Numbered from the stretch's first letter, positions 47,861 through 60,631 are shown. The stretch is DNA of 64,000 nt from Arctopsyche grandis (GCF_051622035.1 NC_135356.1:22659839-22723838), one strand, 5' to 3'. Numbers and translations are program-made. The notes: generated by a model not told the origin, from the sequence alone.

Positions 47861-48744
47861 ACCTATGTAATGAATGCGTACTGGTAGTGCATATACCAAC
47901 AAAGGTATAGAAATATACCAAAGTAGTGCACAATCAAACAAGAATAGAATAGAAATATACCAAAATGGTATATTTCTATACCTTTGTTTGATTGTGATAT
48001 ACATATGTATGTACTATGTAGTCTGGTTTTGTACAATATTATGTAACTAAGGTTTTGTACAATATTAAGTTGTGAGTCTGCAAGATATTTCAAATGTACA
48101 ATATTAAGTTGTGAGTCTGGTGTGTTTTTTGATAATTTAAAATATGTATTCATAATTACTAGATCATTTTCCAGGCATAACTGAATGAATCTCTTGTCGA
48201 AAATAATACTTTGTAAAATTTCCCCGCATGGTAGAAAAATCGGCGGCTAAATTGATACTTGTTGTGGAGTAACCTAACGACAGCGTTATACTTATACTCA
48301 CAAAAATGTTTAGGACTTTCATTTGTAAATAAAATTTTATTTGTAAAAATAATTGTGTTTTTTTTTCATCGTGATGTTTTTCACACTCATACTTTTGTTA
48401 ACATTCCTGATACATAAATTAATGGCCAAATATTTTCACTTATCATCGGCAATTGTGTGTGACAGATTTTATTGATAGTTTATAAATAAACAGCTCTTGT
48501 TTGTTGAAAATTAGTTTCACAATTTGAAACTAATTGTTGACACTAATCGGTGGAATTAAACCCATTTAATTCGTATATTGGCTATTAGTTTTTTACAAGA
48601 CTATTCAATGTTTCACTTCGCTTACACTATTCCTACATTCTTCCGATCTTTTTGAAACTTTGCCATTTTTAAGTGATACCTGCATACTATCAATATTCCT
48701 TTCTCAAATATTCCCATTGATATATCAACGGACAAAATGTCAGT
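47861..48744. other. Unrecognised, with inverted and tandem motifs
   Basis: 'aggtatagaaatatacca' repeats face each other at 47905-47990, and 'gtacaatattaagttgtgagtctg' repeats occur at 48050-48120. No gene seen. Confidence 0.4.
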
Positions 48745-49615
48745 AACGCTTATTTTCATGAACTTCTATTGTATATTTACGCGCTACTGCGTTATACATA
48801 CAATAAAAAAAGTAAAATAATTTTAAATACCAATGGCCAATAGGAACCGGTGTGCATAGACGTAGAGTGGAAAATAAATAGTACCATACATAAATAATGA
48901 AATCGATATCGACTGGCAGCATTATGAAATACTCATAGCTATGACAGCATTTTCGATACAAATTGAACGCAAATTTATGGAAACTTGCACAATACAAAAG
49001 TTCTACTTCCGGTTGTCGCATTTTGTTTAAATTATTTTATTACTTAAAATCACTATCAGTATTATACACAATAAATATCAAAACGATAAAAATAATTTAA
49101 ATTGTCAAAATAAAATAATGAAATATTGTTTAAACAAAAATACTACTTCCGGTTTACAAATTCTGACCAAAACCTTATCAGCAAAAAATACAAATATAAA
49201 TTTTCAGCTTGATACGTTCAGGGGTATGGACAGAATATAAAATATTAGATTATAAAATTTATAATTTATATTACATGTAAAAAAAATGCAGTCCGATTCA
49301 GAACGCGGTTTATGAGATAATTGAATTGAAAAACTTAAAAAAAAGGACACCTATATGAGGAGGTACCATTTCCGGTCAGCTAAAAAATTTACGTGGTGTC
49401 GATAAAAATTTCAGTGACCGATAGTAAGTTTCAGTTCGATAGGACCAACGGTGTTCAAAAAATCGCCAAAATACACACACACACACACACATTTTTTCTA
49501 GATCTAGATGAAAACGTGATCAGTAATCGATTCTGAGTTCGAATCGGTCAAAATCTCGAGTTCGAATTTTCGCATGATCACAAAACTTCATCTATTGTTA
49601 CTACGTACATACATA
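48745..49615 (-). repeat. Large dispersed repeat, inverted copy C
   Basis: Reverse complement of blocks from copies A and B, including 'ctacttccgg' and a CA run at 49478-49490. It lacks the element nested at 40157-41637. Confidence 0.75.
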
Positions 49616-49924
49616 GAAAAAGTAAAAATGGATGGAATTATATATAATGGTATGTAATTATTTATGGCAGGCTTGGATACGTCCAAATGGACAAAAAGAT
49701 TTTTGTCCACATGGACGTTAAATTTCTAATATGTTTTTTAAGACGTCTAGGCACTTCTAAATCACAGTTATAAAGTTTTATTTTGTAATATAGATCTATT
49801 GTATTTAATAATCTGATATGATAAATATCATATCGCTATTCTATGTGTCTGTAAGATAACGCTCGCCGTACTATAATAGTCGTTTCGGATCGACATATGT
49901 ACGTCACAGCTAAAACATCATAAC

Positions 49925-50026
49925 TAGTCACCGGAGCCTGAGGGGGCCGTCTATTGTTCAAAGGTTGTAAATGCATTGTTAAAGGTTTGCCGAACAATGG
50001 ATAGCACTGTAACTATCCTACCTCTA
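49925..50026 (+). mobile_element. MITE family 1 copy, internally deleted
   Basis: TSD ATCATAAC exact. The right half of the central stem is missing. Confidence 0.87.
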
Positions 50027-50328
50027 ATCATAACAGATCAACAAAAAAACTTCTATATATACTGTTTGCTACAAATTTTTTCCTGTAGGCAAATTAGTCT
50101 CCATGCATTTAGCGACATCTATTGAAAATTTATTTAACTAATTAATTAATTAATTTTTCAATTGGTGTTTTATATTGTTTATATGTAGGTAGGTACTTGG
50201 TTTGTACAATTTTTTTCATACTAAACAATTAAATATAAATGTATTTAAAAGGTGTTTGAAAAAAATACAACCGTATACGGATCGAACAAGTAACCGACAA
50301 ATTTTTTAAAAGCTTAATATGCCATAAC

Positions 50329-51350
50329 TAGAGACACGTATTTTAGGCATTTTGCTATTAATGCTAAATTCGTAAAATATGTGAATAGATGCTAAAATAA
50401 CTAACAAAAGTGAAATTTGTATAAAATTTATAAAATTAATAGACAATTTAGAAGGGTCTTCCTATTCCTTTGTCCATTTAATATGTGAATAAATTGAGGG
50501 GATAAAACAAAGCGTGCAGTTTACCATAGACGGTGTTTTTCCTGTCGAAACCAGCAACTGTTTTTGTCTACTACTGTAAACAAAAGAAGACAGTTGGAGC
50601 TGTGTATCCAAAAGGCTGCTCAAAAAAGCATCTTAAAACTAGACTCGCACTCAAGACTAAATGAGACAAATCTATTCCTCCAAATATTGAGTAAACTATT
50701 CAATCTATCTGTGGCAGGTACAAAATCTAATATTAATTTTAAAGAAACAGTTTTGTTTTTTAGAAACCTGCCATTGTTTAATGTATTAGCAGAGGCTAAA
50801 TGTTTGGAAAAATATCAGCACTTTTTTTAGACAATTAATAGAGAATATAAAAAGTGAATCACGCCGGATATATTGCTATTATTGATGGCAACAAAAATTA
50901 AATATGGAGAGTTTGGTTGTACCATTCTGAAATCTATTTGGTGTCCCGTTAATAGTGTGGATGCTGAAAGGTATTTCAGCAAATACAATATAATTGTTAC
51001 CGATCGTCGCACGAACCTCAAAAAAGAATCTGTAGAAATATGCTCCATGTTGAGTTTTAATAAATTTTAATTGTTATTATATTTTTGTATTTATACTTCT
51101 TGTCTTTGTATTTTTATATTCATGTTTTTTTCATTGTAATTATAATTCCAAAACATTTTTGAATTTTTTTATTGTTGTTTTGTCTTTAAATTGTATATAT
51201 GTATATTAATTTTATTAAAATTCATTGAAATTTTTTATTATTTAAAATTAAACTCTTCATAAAAATAGATGCTAAAATTGAACATTTTTAATGCCCTAAA
51301 CGCTAAAATGCAAAATTGACAAAAATAGATGCCCAAAATACGTGTCTCTA
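50329..51350 (+). mobile_element. hAT element with TAGAGACACG ends, deleted
   Basis: TSD GCCATAAC exact (50321-50328, 51351-51358); ends TAGAGACACGTATTTTAGGCA and its inverse. Relic frames: 50564-50830, and 50873-51070 ending in a hAT dimerisation segment (VNSVDAERYFSKYNIIVTDR). Confidence 0.9.
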
Positions 51351-51477
51351 GCCATAACCCATGCGATGATATTATCCATTATCGTAAAATAAAGGGAGCG
51401 GACATAATTGTACATTGAAAGGTAAACAGTGGATTTATTTTAGGTTGGCTACTTGATTTACACTGCTGCTGGCAATA

Positions 51478-51522
51478 CTCGAGCTGTCAGTGCCAGTTTG
51501 ACAGCTCGAGCGATATCGCATC
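51478..51522 (+). promoter_or_regulatory. Inverted repeat in BLOC1S2 5' region
   Basis: CTCGAGCTGTCA and its exact reverse complement TGACAGCTCGAG stand about 9 bases apart, ending just upstream of the start codon. Initiator-like TCAGT occurs inside. It may be a promoter element or a 5'-UTR hairpin. Confidence 0.4.
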
Positions 51523-51565
51523 ATGTCATTAGATAACCAAAATGTTAACGAATCACCTAAAAGAG
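51523..51565 (+). CDS. BLOC1S2: BLOC1S2 exon 1
   Basis: ATG followed by a short divergent N-terminus (MSLDNQNVNESPKR); ends with one base before donor gtaatt. Confidence 0.85.
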
Positions 51566-52832
51566 GTAATTTTTCCGTTTATAATTATTTTGAAGTACAG
51601 AAAAACTTTGTATTTCATTTCGACACATATGTGTTATTGTGCTATGAATTTGATGTTGAATTAACTTTTAGTGTTCAATAAATTATATTTTACATATCCC
51701 TGTTTACACATTGATGCAGATATAAATAAGTAAAAAAAATCAACAATGACTTGGCTGAGCTCGTTTCTTACACTCAGAGTGATCGATTCACTCAATTTTG
51801 ATCCATTCTACACTTCACATGTATCCCAATTCAGGTGGATGCTAGTTTAAAATGCTCTTGTAATCCATTGAATCTTAACATCTTCATGGTTTTCTGTCTG
51901 ATGTACAATAGATGAGCACTAAGAAAATGGTAGTAGTAGATGAATAGCGAAATTAAAGAATATTTGAAACGCTAGAGACTGCATTACCTGGTAAAATGCG
52001 TTATTATTTCTATTACATTTTTGTTCAGGTCCAACTTTATCCACCAGTACGTCGAGCTTCGAAGCTCTCGACCCTCACGATCCAAATTTGAGCCGACTGG
52101 CAACAACAATGTTTCAAAAAACCGAAGACTATCTATACGGAGAGTTCACATCCACTCAGGTTTGTATGCCGTCATTCACTCTCATCTTATATAGGTTTTT
52201 CATTCCAAATTGACCCTTTGACAAATTGACATTGAAAAGGGGTCAATTTTAAATGAAAAAGGGTCAATTTGGAATGAAGAATCTGTATCATGGTATTGTT
52301 AAGTGAATGAATATCGATATTATAAGATTATAGTCAATTCAAAAATAATTTATGCTGTTATTGTTATCTATTTTATCGAGTCAATGCAAATCTCAATATG
52401 GGAAATGTATTTATCAGGGCTTTAACTTCAAGGAAATGTATATTTGGAGTTTGATAATGTTATTGCATTAATTAGGCGTTACAATTGTTTCAGGATGCCT
52501 ACAAAAGATTGGAAGAGATGAATCATTTGACACTTTCGAAATACACCGATATTCACAGGATCACTGGAAATATTTCAACAACTGTGAATAGAATGGATAA
52601 AATACGTATGTCTCATACATATGTTTCTTTGTTGAAATTTATTTTGAATTATGAAGTATTACAATGTTTAATTTAATTTTTTTGTAATATTCCAGATCAA
52701 TCGCTTGCCCCTCATATTTATAAAATTGAAGAAATTGAACAAGCCGTGTTGAAATTGGAGAAAATGGCGTATGCAATTGACGCATATTCAAAGAAACTGG
52801 AAGCCAAAGCTAAATACTTAACCAAACGTTGA
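51523..52832 (+). CDS. BLOC1S2: BLOC-1 complex subunit 2, four exons, complete
   Basis: Exons 51523-51565, 52029-52159, 52494-52605 and 52696-52832 join in phase to a 423-nt coding sequence, 140 residues plus TGA, against about 142 in human BLOC1S2. Each intron has GT-AG ends. Diagnostic motifs are DPNLSRLATTMFQKT and YLYGEFTST in exon 2, NHLTLSKYTDI in exon 3, and YSKKLEAKAKYLTKR at the C-terminus. The protein is a small helical coiled-coil subunit of BLOC-1 (also BORC), which acts in the cytosol in biogenesis of lysosome-related organelles and lysosome positioning. The start chosen is the first ATG of the open exon, just downstream of a promoter-like inverted repeat. The reading frame is undamaged. 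The neighbouring tandem duplication predicts a second copy outside the window. Confidence 0.95.
52029..52159 (+). CDS. BLOC1S2: BLOC1S2 exon 2
   Basis: Acceptor ttttgttcag, donor gtttgt. Carries the conserved DPNLSRLATTMF helix start; ends in phase 0. Confidence 0.95.
52494..52605 (+). CDS. BLOC1S2: BLOC1S2 exon 3
   Basis: Acceptor attgtttcag, donor gtatgt. Encodes the central helix (LEEMNHLTLSKYTDI, then NISTTVNRMDKI); ends with one carried base. Confidence 0.94.
52696..52832 (+). CDS. BLOC1S2: BLOC1S2 exon 4 and stop
   Basis: Acceptor atattccag. Encodes the C-terminal coiled coil ending YSKKLEAKAKYLTKR and TGA at 52830-52832. Confidence 0.95.
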
Positions 52833-53186
52833 TTTGAAACTTTGAATTCTTTAATATGGTTTTAAGGAGTAGATTTATGAATATGTACAATATAAAGCTA
52901 GGACTGATTTACTGTTGATTGATTGATTATTTTTATTAGACGGCGTTGGTTGTTTTATCATATAATACATTCCTCGTCAGTTTTATTTTTAAGTAGATTA
53001 AATTATGTGGATGTCTTAGCAAGTCAGTTAAGATTATACATATATTGTTTTTGTTTTTAATATATTTTATACATTGCATTTTAATTATTATAAAAATACA
53101 AAATAATAGTTATTTTATGTTTTAAGATAAAGTTGTATGTGCTCATTTTTTAAAACATCTATACAACTATTGTAGATTTTGTTAAA

Positions 53187-53192
53187 AATAAA
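53187..53192 (+). terminator. Candidate BLOC1S2 polyadenylation signal
   Basis: Canonical AATAAA about 355 bp after the BLOC1S2 stop codon. The 3' flank is AT-rich, so an earlier variant signal cannot be ruled out. Confidence 0.35.
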
Positions 53193-53514
53193 CTTACTAC
53201 ACTCTGATTTAAACATTTTTATTAAAAAAATTGGATTCCTCTTTTGTATTAATTTTCTCAACGATATAATAGTTCAACATTTACAATTTTTTTTGCGTAT
53301 ATTTTTCTTTGTGACAAAAACAGGATGAACTGGTTTCAATAATTGAAGTTCATATTTTCTGTATATAAAGCAACAGTTTTGTAAATCCATTTCATTCGTA
53401 TTGTTTTGTGATAGATTGGATGTCCGCAAATTACAATACGAGAAATAAAATAAAATCAGTTGTGATTGAGCCGATTCAGTAATTTAAAACAACTTTCTTG
53501 AAAATAAACAATAA

Positions 53515-53815
53515 ATACGAACTGTTGGATAAATATACGTTACACATTTGTTCCTGATATAAAATAAAGTAAGGCGGACCTTTCTAAAAATTCGCTCCAT
53601 GGGATGAACCATTTCTAATAATTTTACCCAAGGCATACCATTCAAAAAACAAAATATACTTGCTTTGAAATCATAAAACTTTTTTTTTCAAAGTACATAT
53701 GTAGCTTAATGCAGCGATTATTTTACTGGCCACTAAGCTACCCAAAAGAAAAATTAGAAATAAACGTAGCATTCTAAATTCACACTATTCCTAAATTTAG
53801 GGGGATAACATTTCT
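53515..53815. repeat. Fragment of the 2.6-kb hAT-like element
   Basis: Aligns with 58150-58515 (shared 'attcgctccatgggatgaac', 'acccaaggcatacca' and the 'ctaaatttaggggg' end) without the tandem 26-mers. Confidence 0.7.
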
Positions 53816-53934
53816 GCTGTGAGGTTACCCAACAAATGATTGACATAATATTGCTACGCAGTGTGGTCAGCCTAGACTATTACCAAATAGCAATTAGATA
53901 ATATTAATGATAAAAGTTTATGTAAAATATAGTG

Positions 53935-54920
53935 TAAATGTGCACCTATGTGTAGAGCCCACAAAGACGAAATTCATTATTTAGTTAAAACTAAAAAACC
54001 GTTAATGTAAGGCTTAAGTGAAACACATGTGACTAGTGATATACTTGAGATCATGAAATAAGTATGGATATTTATAGTTTGATAAGATGCGATAGTGATT
54101 CCAGACATACTGGCAGTGTAAAAATCGAGTAAGTATGTTTTTGTTTATAGTTTATCGATCTCCAAATGGAAGTTCTGCAAGGTTTTTAAAAAAATTATAT
54201 GATAACAGTGAACGAAGTGTAACAGATGTAAGTAAAAATATGTTAATATTTGGGGATTGGGATAAATTGAATGAATTTTATGCTAAAAAAATATATAATT
54301 GGGTTTTAAACAAATTGTGAAAGAAATGACTAGAGTGAATGATAATTCTAAATCCCTGATCGACTTGGTTATAAGTTATAACAAATATGGTTGGTTTAAA
54401 ATGTGATGTAAACGATGAACCAAAAATAGCAGATCACTCTAATGTTGTTATTTTATTGGAACCAATAGTTGGCAAGGGACGTGTAGAAGCAATAAGTATA
54501 ATTGAAAAGCAATACTTAGATTTTAATATAATTAATGAAATGCTGAAAGAATGTAAGTGGAATAATGATAGTGGTAATGTAAATGTTTTGTGGAATGAAA
54601 TGTACAATATTTTAATGGATGTAAGAAATAAGTCATTACAATCCAAGAAATTTATATGTCATAATTCATTAAAACGTTGGTTCACAAAAGTGTTAAATTC
54701 CTAAATTTAAAATTCTGTAAATAAAGTTATGAAATTCTTGGAAGTAAGGCTTGGTGTGAATACAAGAAGACTAGGAATGCTGCTGTAGCCATTGTAATAC
54801 ACGCAAAAAAGCAATTGTACGAAATACATAGATAAATTAAATAGTGATCCGACAAGAATGTGGAGAACAATAAAAACCTTGATTTCAAGTAAGATTAAGC
54901 CAGGAATGAAATAAATGTAT
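53935..54920 (+). pseudogene. LINE endonuclease-region relic
   Basis: Broken frames in order: ISMDIYSLIRCDSDSRHTG, VYRSPNGSSARFLKKLYDN, TRVNDNSKSLIDLVIS, DEPKIADHSNVVI and MWRTIKTLIS. They match the APE endonuclease and linker of a CR1/jockey-group LINE; the reverse transcriptase is absent. Confidence 0.8.
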
Positions 54921-54944
54921 TTTGGGAATTTTTTGAACACTGTT

Positions 54945-56628
54945 AGTCCTATCGAACTGAAACTTAGTATCGGTTACTGAAATTCTTATCAAGTTAACTT
55001 TTTAAGTTGACTGGAAATGGTACCTCCCCCTATAGATGTCGTCTTTTTTTCTACGTTTTTAAATTCAATTATCTCCCAAACCGCTAACTGAATCGGACTG
55101 CAATTTTTTCACATGTAATAGAAATAATAATCTTTATAACTTTATATTTTTATCTGAACCGAAAGTAGTACTTTTACTCTTGATAATCGAGGTTTATTAT
55201 GTTTTTCTCAGAAACGTTTTGGTTTATTGAACTGAAATTTCAAATCTAGAAGTTTAAGCGTAATAAAAAGTTCAACTGCAAGTCGCAGTTTACTCTTGTT
55301 CGATTTTTCTTCCACTATTTTTTTCGACCCCTTAAACATGCTTGTTCTTCAAGAAAAAATTCAAGTATAATTCTTGTATCAATGTGATGAAAATAAAAAA
55401 AAGTGGGATTTTTTCCTCTTAGAAAGGTCAAAAATGTTGTCGCCTGGATTCTGTCCACACCCCTGAACGTATCAAGCTGAAAATTTATATTTATATTCTT
55501 TATGTACTAACTTAGAGCTGCTAAGGTTTTGGTCAGAATTCGTAAACCGAAGTAGTGTTTTTTTTTTAAAACAATATTTCATTATTTTATTTTGACCATT
55601 TCAATTATTTTAATCTTCTTGATATTTATTGTGTATAATACTGATAGTGATTTTAAGTAATAAAAATAATTTAAACAAAATCCGACAGCCGGAAGTAGAA
55701 CTTTTGTCTTGTGCAAGTTTTCATACATTTGCGTTCAATTTGTATCGAAAATGCTGTCATAGCTATTAGTATTTCCTAATGCTGCCGCTCGATATCGATT
55801 TCATTATTTATGTATGGTGCTATTTATTCTCCACTCTACGTCTATGCATACCGGTTCCTATTGGCCATTAGTATTTAAAATTATTTTACTTTTTTTATTG
55901 TATGTTTAACGCAGTAGCACATAAATCTATCTTTTGTCTTGTACAAGTTTCCATACATTTGCGCTCAATTTGTATCGAAATTTCATAATGCTGCCGGTAT
56001 GTGTGAATGCGTCTGTACGGTTCAATATAGAATTTTGTTTTGTGACATTCTTATATTCCTCAAATACATAGATAAAGTCATGGGTTGGTCACACCCGAAT
56101 TTTTTCTCATTATAGAACGGTTTTTCCATATCTTTGTCAGATTGATCATCGCCGTTTCCGCCATGTATAATCTTCTGCACATTTCTGATTGACATCCCCC
56201 TTCTCTTGAGATCCTACGACATGGTCCAACCTGTGCTTTTGTTTTTGAACTTTTGAACCTGTGCTTTTGTTTAGAATTTTGATTTGTGACCTTCTTATAT
56301 TCTTCAAATACACAGATAGAGTCATGGGTTGGTCACATCCGAATTTTTAATAATTTATTTACTGTTTGAATGCACATGATTTTATTGAAGCTTTTTTGCT
56401 CGGAGCATGGAGCGGAGCACGGAGCGGAGCTGGAGCAAAACATTTATCCCGGAGCGGAGCAGTTACAAAAGCAGTCCGCTCCAATTCACTGGTTGCAATT
56501 ACCAAATATATCACTGTATGCAGCGAGACGAAAAATAATCAGGAAACGAGATCTTTGAAATTAGCTTAAGAGGCTAAATAAGGCACCGAATGCGATATCC
56601 AAAATTACGCGACATACATACATATGTA
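54945..56628 (+). repeat. Large dispersed repeat, copy B
   Basis: Diverged relative of 41690-43303. It has one GGAGCGGAGCAC unit fewer, and extra sequence near 55780-55920 also found in the inverted copy at 48780-48960. Its right end (acatacatatgta) abuts a hAT and, across it, the start of the second segmental copy. Confidence 0.8.
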
Positions 56629-57145
56629 CAGTGGCGGACTGGGACTGAAATCAGTGCATTCCAGGAGTCAAAGGGGGCCCACCCAGGGTTGAAAAAATTT
56701 GTCCCCCCCCCCATATAACAAAATTTTCTTCTTTCCATCACGTTAAAAATCAAGGGCAAAAAATAAATATAATTTTCATAAATGGGAATAAACAAATTTA
56801 GGTACAAGAAAAATTACAAAAGCAAAATAGATCCATAAATTACATTGTATATTTCGTTTTAATCCTTGTCCTAGGTAAATAGAATGCATCATAAAAGAAT
56901 GCGGCATAAAAGTGGCTTTTAATTTCGGTAGAAAACAATCAGGGACGTCATTTTTGGGGGGGGGGGCATGCAAAGATTGATCAAATTGAATTTTTTTTCA
57001 AAAAAACTTTTTTAAATCGGAATAAAGATGGAAAATATAAAATATGAAAAAAAATAAGCTTATTTTTGAAAAAATTATTATGTAAAAAGCCAAAAAAGCG
57101 CCGCAGGCGAAAATTTTTTTCCAAAAATCTTCACATGGTTATTAA

Positions 57146-58113
57146 CACTTTGTGATCGGGTCACGAGAATTCTCGTGTTTGAGTACCCAACGCTTGATGG
57201 CGGGTCGCGAGAATTCTCGTGTTCACGTAGTCTGCTCTTGGACTGCGGATTACGAGAAAACTCGTGTTCTTAAAATATTTTTAATCAACGGCATCTCTAT
57301 AACTGGATACATACTTCATATACAAATGATAAAATCGGAACCTGTGTTATATATTTTGTCTCGTGGAACCATTTAAACTCGTAACATGTGTTTGAAATTT
57401 GTCACACCCATTTTTTTCAATCTTTCGCTTGTTTCTTCCTATTTCACCCTAGATGTAGGTTTCCGTAAGACGCTGACCTTTTCGGTTCTTTTAGTCGCTT
57501 TCGTGAATTTGAATTTGAATTAATCCGTAAAAATGGCTTCTCGTGCTGATGATCAGGATCAAATATTTGCCGATAATAATGCACCAACACCAGCACCAAC
57601 GAAGCGTGCAACGACAAAGGACCATCCCCTAGGATTATCTATGGATTTACGAAGTCATAAATTACGACCCATAATGACAAGCGGCACAAAAAAATATCCA
57701 TGTGTACTGCACAAAAGAACAGCAGTGAAACCCGATACTTTTGCGAGTTCTGTAACGTTCCACTTCATAAAGGTACCTGCTTTGATAGATGTCATACACG
57801 CGTAAACTATTAATTACCATTTGTAAATATTGTATAAAACTATTATTTATGTTATAAGCCATTTTTTAATTAAAACTTTAAAACTAAAAACAATATGTAT
57901 TTATAAGTGAAAGTAAAACTTTTTTGTGTTGTGGTGTTCATAAATAGAATCTGCAGATACTGGCGAGTACAAATCAAAAATTTTATTGAAATACAATGAG
58001 AACTTCGAGAGTTATACGAATTTTAGCGAGTATTGAGAGTAAACCGCAATATCGCGAAAACACGCCCGCTTTCGCCTTTCAGGCGGCCGCGCGACCTACC
58101 CGCTTACAAAGTG
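57146..58113 (+). mobile_element. Internally deleted piggyBac element
   Basis: TTAA at 57142-57145 and decayed TAAT on the right; ends CACTTTGT and ACAAAGTG. A transposase start at 57533 (MASRADDQDQIFADN) passes directly into C-terminal cysteine-rich sequence with a frameshift: KKYPCVLHKRT, then in another frame CEFCNVPLHKGTCFDRCHT. The subterminal region has three direct repeats containing GAGAATTCTC or a variant. Confidence 0.8.
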
Positions 58114-58387
58114 TAATCGACCATCAAAATGTATCACTATATCAAAAAATATACGAACTTTCGGAAAAATAAACGATACACATCCGTTTTTGAGACAAAA
58201 TAAAGTAAAGTAAACCTTTCTAACGATTCGCTCCATGGGATGAACAATTTCTAAGAATGTTACCCAAGGCATACCACTTAAAAACCAAAATATACTTGCT
58301 TCAAAATAATAAAATTTTTTCAAAGCACATAGCAGCGATTATTTTATTAGTTACCCAAAAGTAACATCCATAAGAAATAAACGCAGC

Positions 58388-58474
58388 ATTCATAGTATCT
58401 CATTAATCATTAAATTCATAATATCTCATTAATCATTAAATTCATAATATCTCATTAATCATTAAATTCATAAT
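58388..58474. repeat. Three 26-bp tandem repeats
   Basis: ATTCATAATATCTCATTAAT plus CATTAA repeated three times inside the 2.6-kb hAT-like element. Confidence 0.9.
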
Positions 58475-59226
58475 ATTTTCTAAATTCACACTATTCCTTA
58501 ATTTAGGGGGGCGAGTGCCCCCTAAATTAAGTGAAAACAAAAAATGCATAATATTTTCAATTAATGTTAATCGAAAATTAGGATTTTGGGGAGGGGGCCC
58601 CTATCCTATGTTTCTATATACATGGATTTGTCAAGATTAGGAATAGATTTTATATTCGGAAACTGTTTAAAATTGTAAATTTAAATCTTACTATGTCGTC
58701 GAAGTATAATCAAATGTTATTTTGAAAGTATGTATGAAGTAAATTTTAATCGCTGGTTGATGATGAATCGTCCTATCAAAATTGTTTTAAACAATTCAGT
58801 TTATATTATTGACGGAAATTTGTTCATTCCCATTTTTATTTCAGTAGGTGGTTGTTACATAGGTATTGGTATATGCATAATCTTGAGGTTGGAAATGGGC
58901 CCGGTAAAAGGGGCCACGCAAATGTTGAAACTTACATTTCGAGCCTAATAAAAAAAGTTAACCGATCCTTGGGATGTTAAAGCAGGTATTAGTTGTTTGT
59001 GTATATCGTAAGAAATTTGTTTTGTTGAAATACCCAAACTCTAGGTCCCAAAGTGCAATATCCTATAAATTTTTATACACGTGAAATAGTTAAAAAGTTA
59101 TTTAATTTTACTGAGGGCCCATATTTTCTAACGGATAGTGGGGCCCACATGCCATCGGGCATGTACGCTTGTATGGCCAGTCCGCCACTGAACATATGTA
59201 GATCCCAGCCAATAGAATATCATTAA

Positions 59227-59361
59227 TTTAAAGCCCAGACCCAGAGGGTGCCGCGTATTGTTCAAATGTTGTAAATGCATTGTTAAAGGTTTGCCGAACC
59301 TTTTTTACAAAGGATTTATAACAACGGAACAATGAGCGGCACCTTGGCTATCCTACCTCTA
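59227..59361 (+). mobile_element. MITE family 1 copy in second segmental copy
   Basis: Counterpart of 34124-34258. Confidence 0.83.
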
Positions 59362-59484
59362 ATCATTATCTAGTAATTTTTTTTCTCTCAATAGCATGGC
59401 GTTTTGCAAAACAATGACTGAAGAAACTTACCGAGCAAACAAATGTATGCATTTCGAGTAACAGATGAAACATATAAACACTAC

Positions 59485-59819
59485 GCGACGAGCCAGAATG
59501 TTATATTACAGAAAACACAAATATCGGAAGGCAAAGATCGAAAATCGAAAGATCTTAAGTCGAAAGATCAAAAAAAAAGGGTGCATGGTAAACGGTACAT
59601 ACTCACTTACATACTCACTTAATTTGCGCGAGCACGGTACAACAGGAACAAGAGGAACAGGCTTTTCCTCCCGTATTCTGCGCGCGCACATTAATACGGG
59701 AGGAAAAGCCTGTTCCTCTTGTTCCTGTTGTATCCTGCTCGCGCAAATTAAAGATCGGATTTTCGATCTTTGCCTTCCGATATTTGCGTTTTCTGTAATT
59801 TAACATTCCGGCTCGTCGC
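59485..59819. mobile_element. Foldback element, second copy
   Basis: Same as 34382-34716, with a few substitutions. Confidence 0.75.
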
Positions 59820-60631
59820 GGAGACCGGAAACATATATCAGATCTCGCTTTTCGACATAAGAAAGAAAGGGACCAAACATTTTTGCGTTGACTTGTATGC
59901 ATTGCATTTTGATGACTCACTGTCTGGAGCAACTCCTGCGTCTACACGTTTAATATTCATACGCTATACACATTCATTATTACGCAATTGAAATTTCATA
60001 AATTTCGTCATTAAAAAATGGTTGGAGTCGCTCATTTTACATGACTCCGACTCCAATTCCGACTCCGGCCAAAACAGCGCGACTCCACGACTCCGACTCC
60101 GACTCCACAGCCCTGATAATAACTAAAGAAATTAGACATAACAAAAACAAAACATATATGTACTCAAACAACTAATAATAATAATAATTGCAAATTATAA
60201 AAAACAACAAAGAAGGGAATGTCTTATAAAAGAAAATAGAGAAAGAAAAATAAATATAAACATATGTATATACACAGACAAATATACATAATCATAAAAA
60301 ACAATAGTAATTTAATAGCAGATACGTAAAAATATAAAATATAACATAAGGAATGCCTTGCACCTACAGCCAGTTCCAATAAATAAGAACCAACTGCAAA
60401 TACAAAACATCCCTGTGAGGCCCAAATGGAAGAGAGTAAATCAAAATTCCACTCATAAATCACAATCAATCAAGAAAACAATGATGAATATGATTGATAA
60501 ATGAATGAATGCCTTTAGTTTGTATTGTACTCATACTTGTACTTTAAGTATATTTGCAATATTAAGCAAAGAATATTTTAATTTAATTTATTTTTTATTC
60601 TATATAAAGCTTATTTTTTATTAATTTGACT

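Larger units (their letters stand above)
56629..59190. mobile_element. 2.6-kb hAT-like element at the duplication junction
   Basis: Ends CAGTGGCGGACTGGGA and, inverted, CAGTGGCGGACTGGCC. Flanked by ACATATGTA on the left and, after one extra A, ACATATGTA on the right. It contains a nested piggyBac and three 26-bp tandem repeats at 58390-58470. The part at 58150-58515 is also found at 53515-53815. No transposase recognised. Confidence 0.8.
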
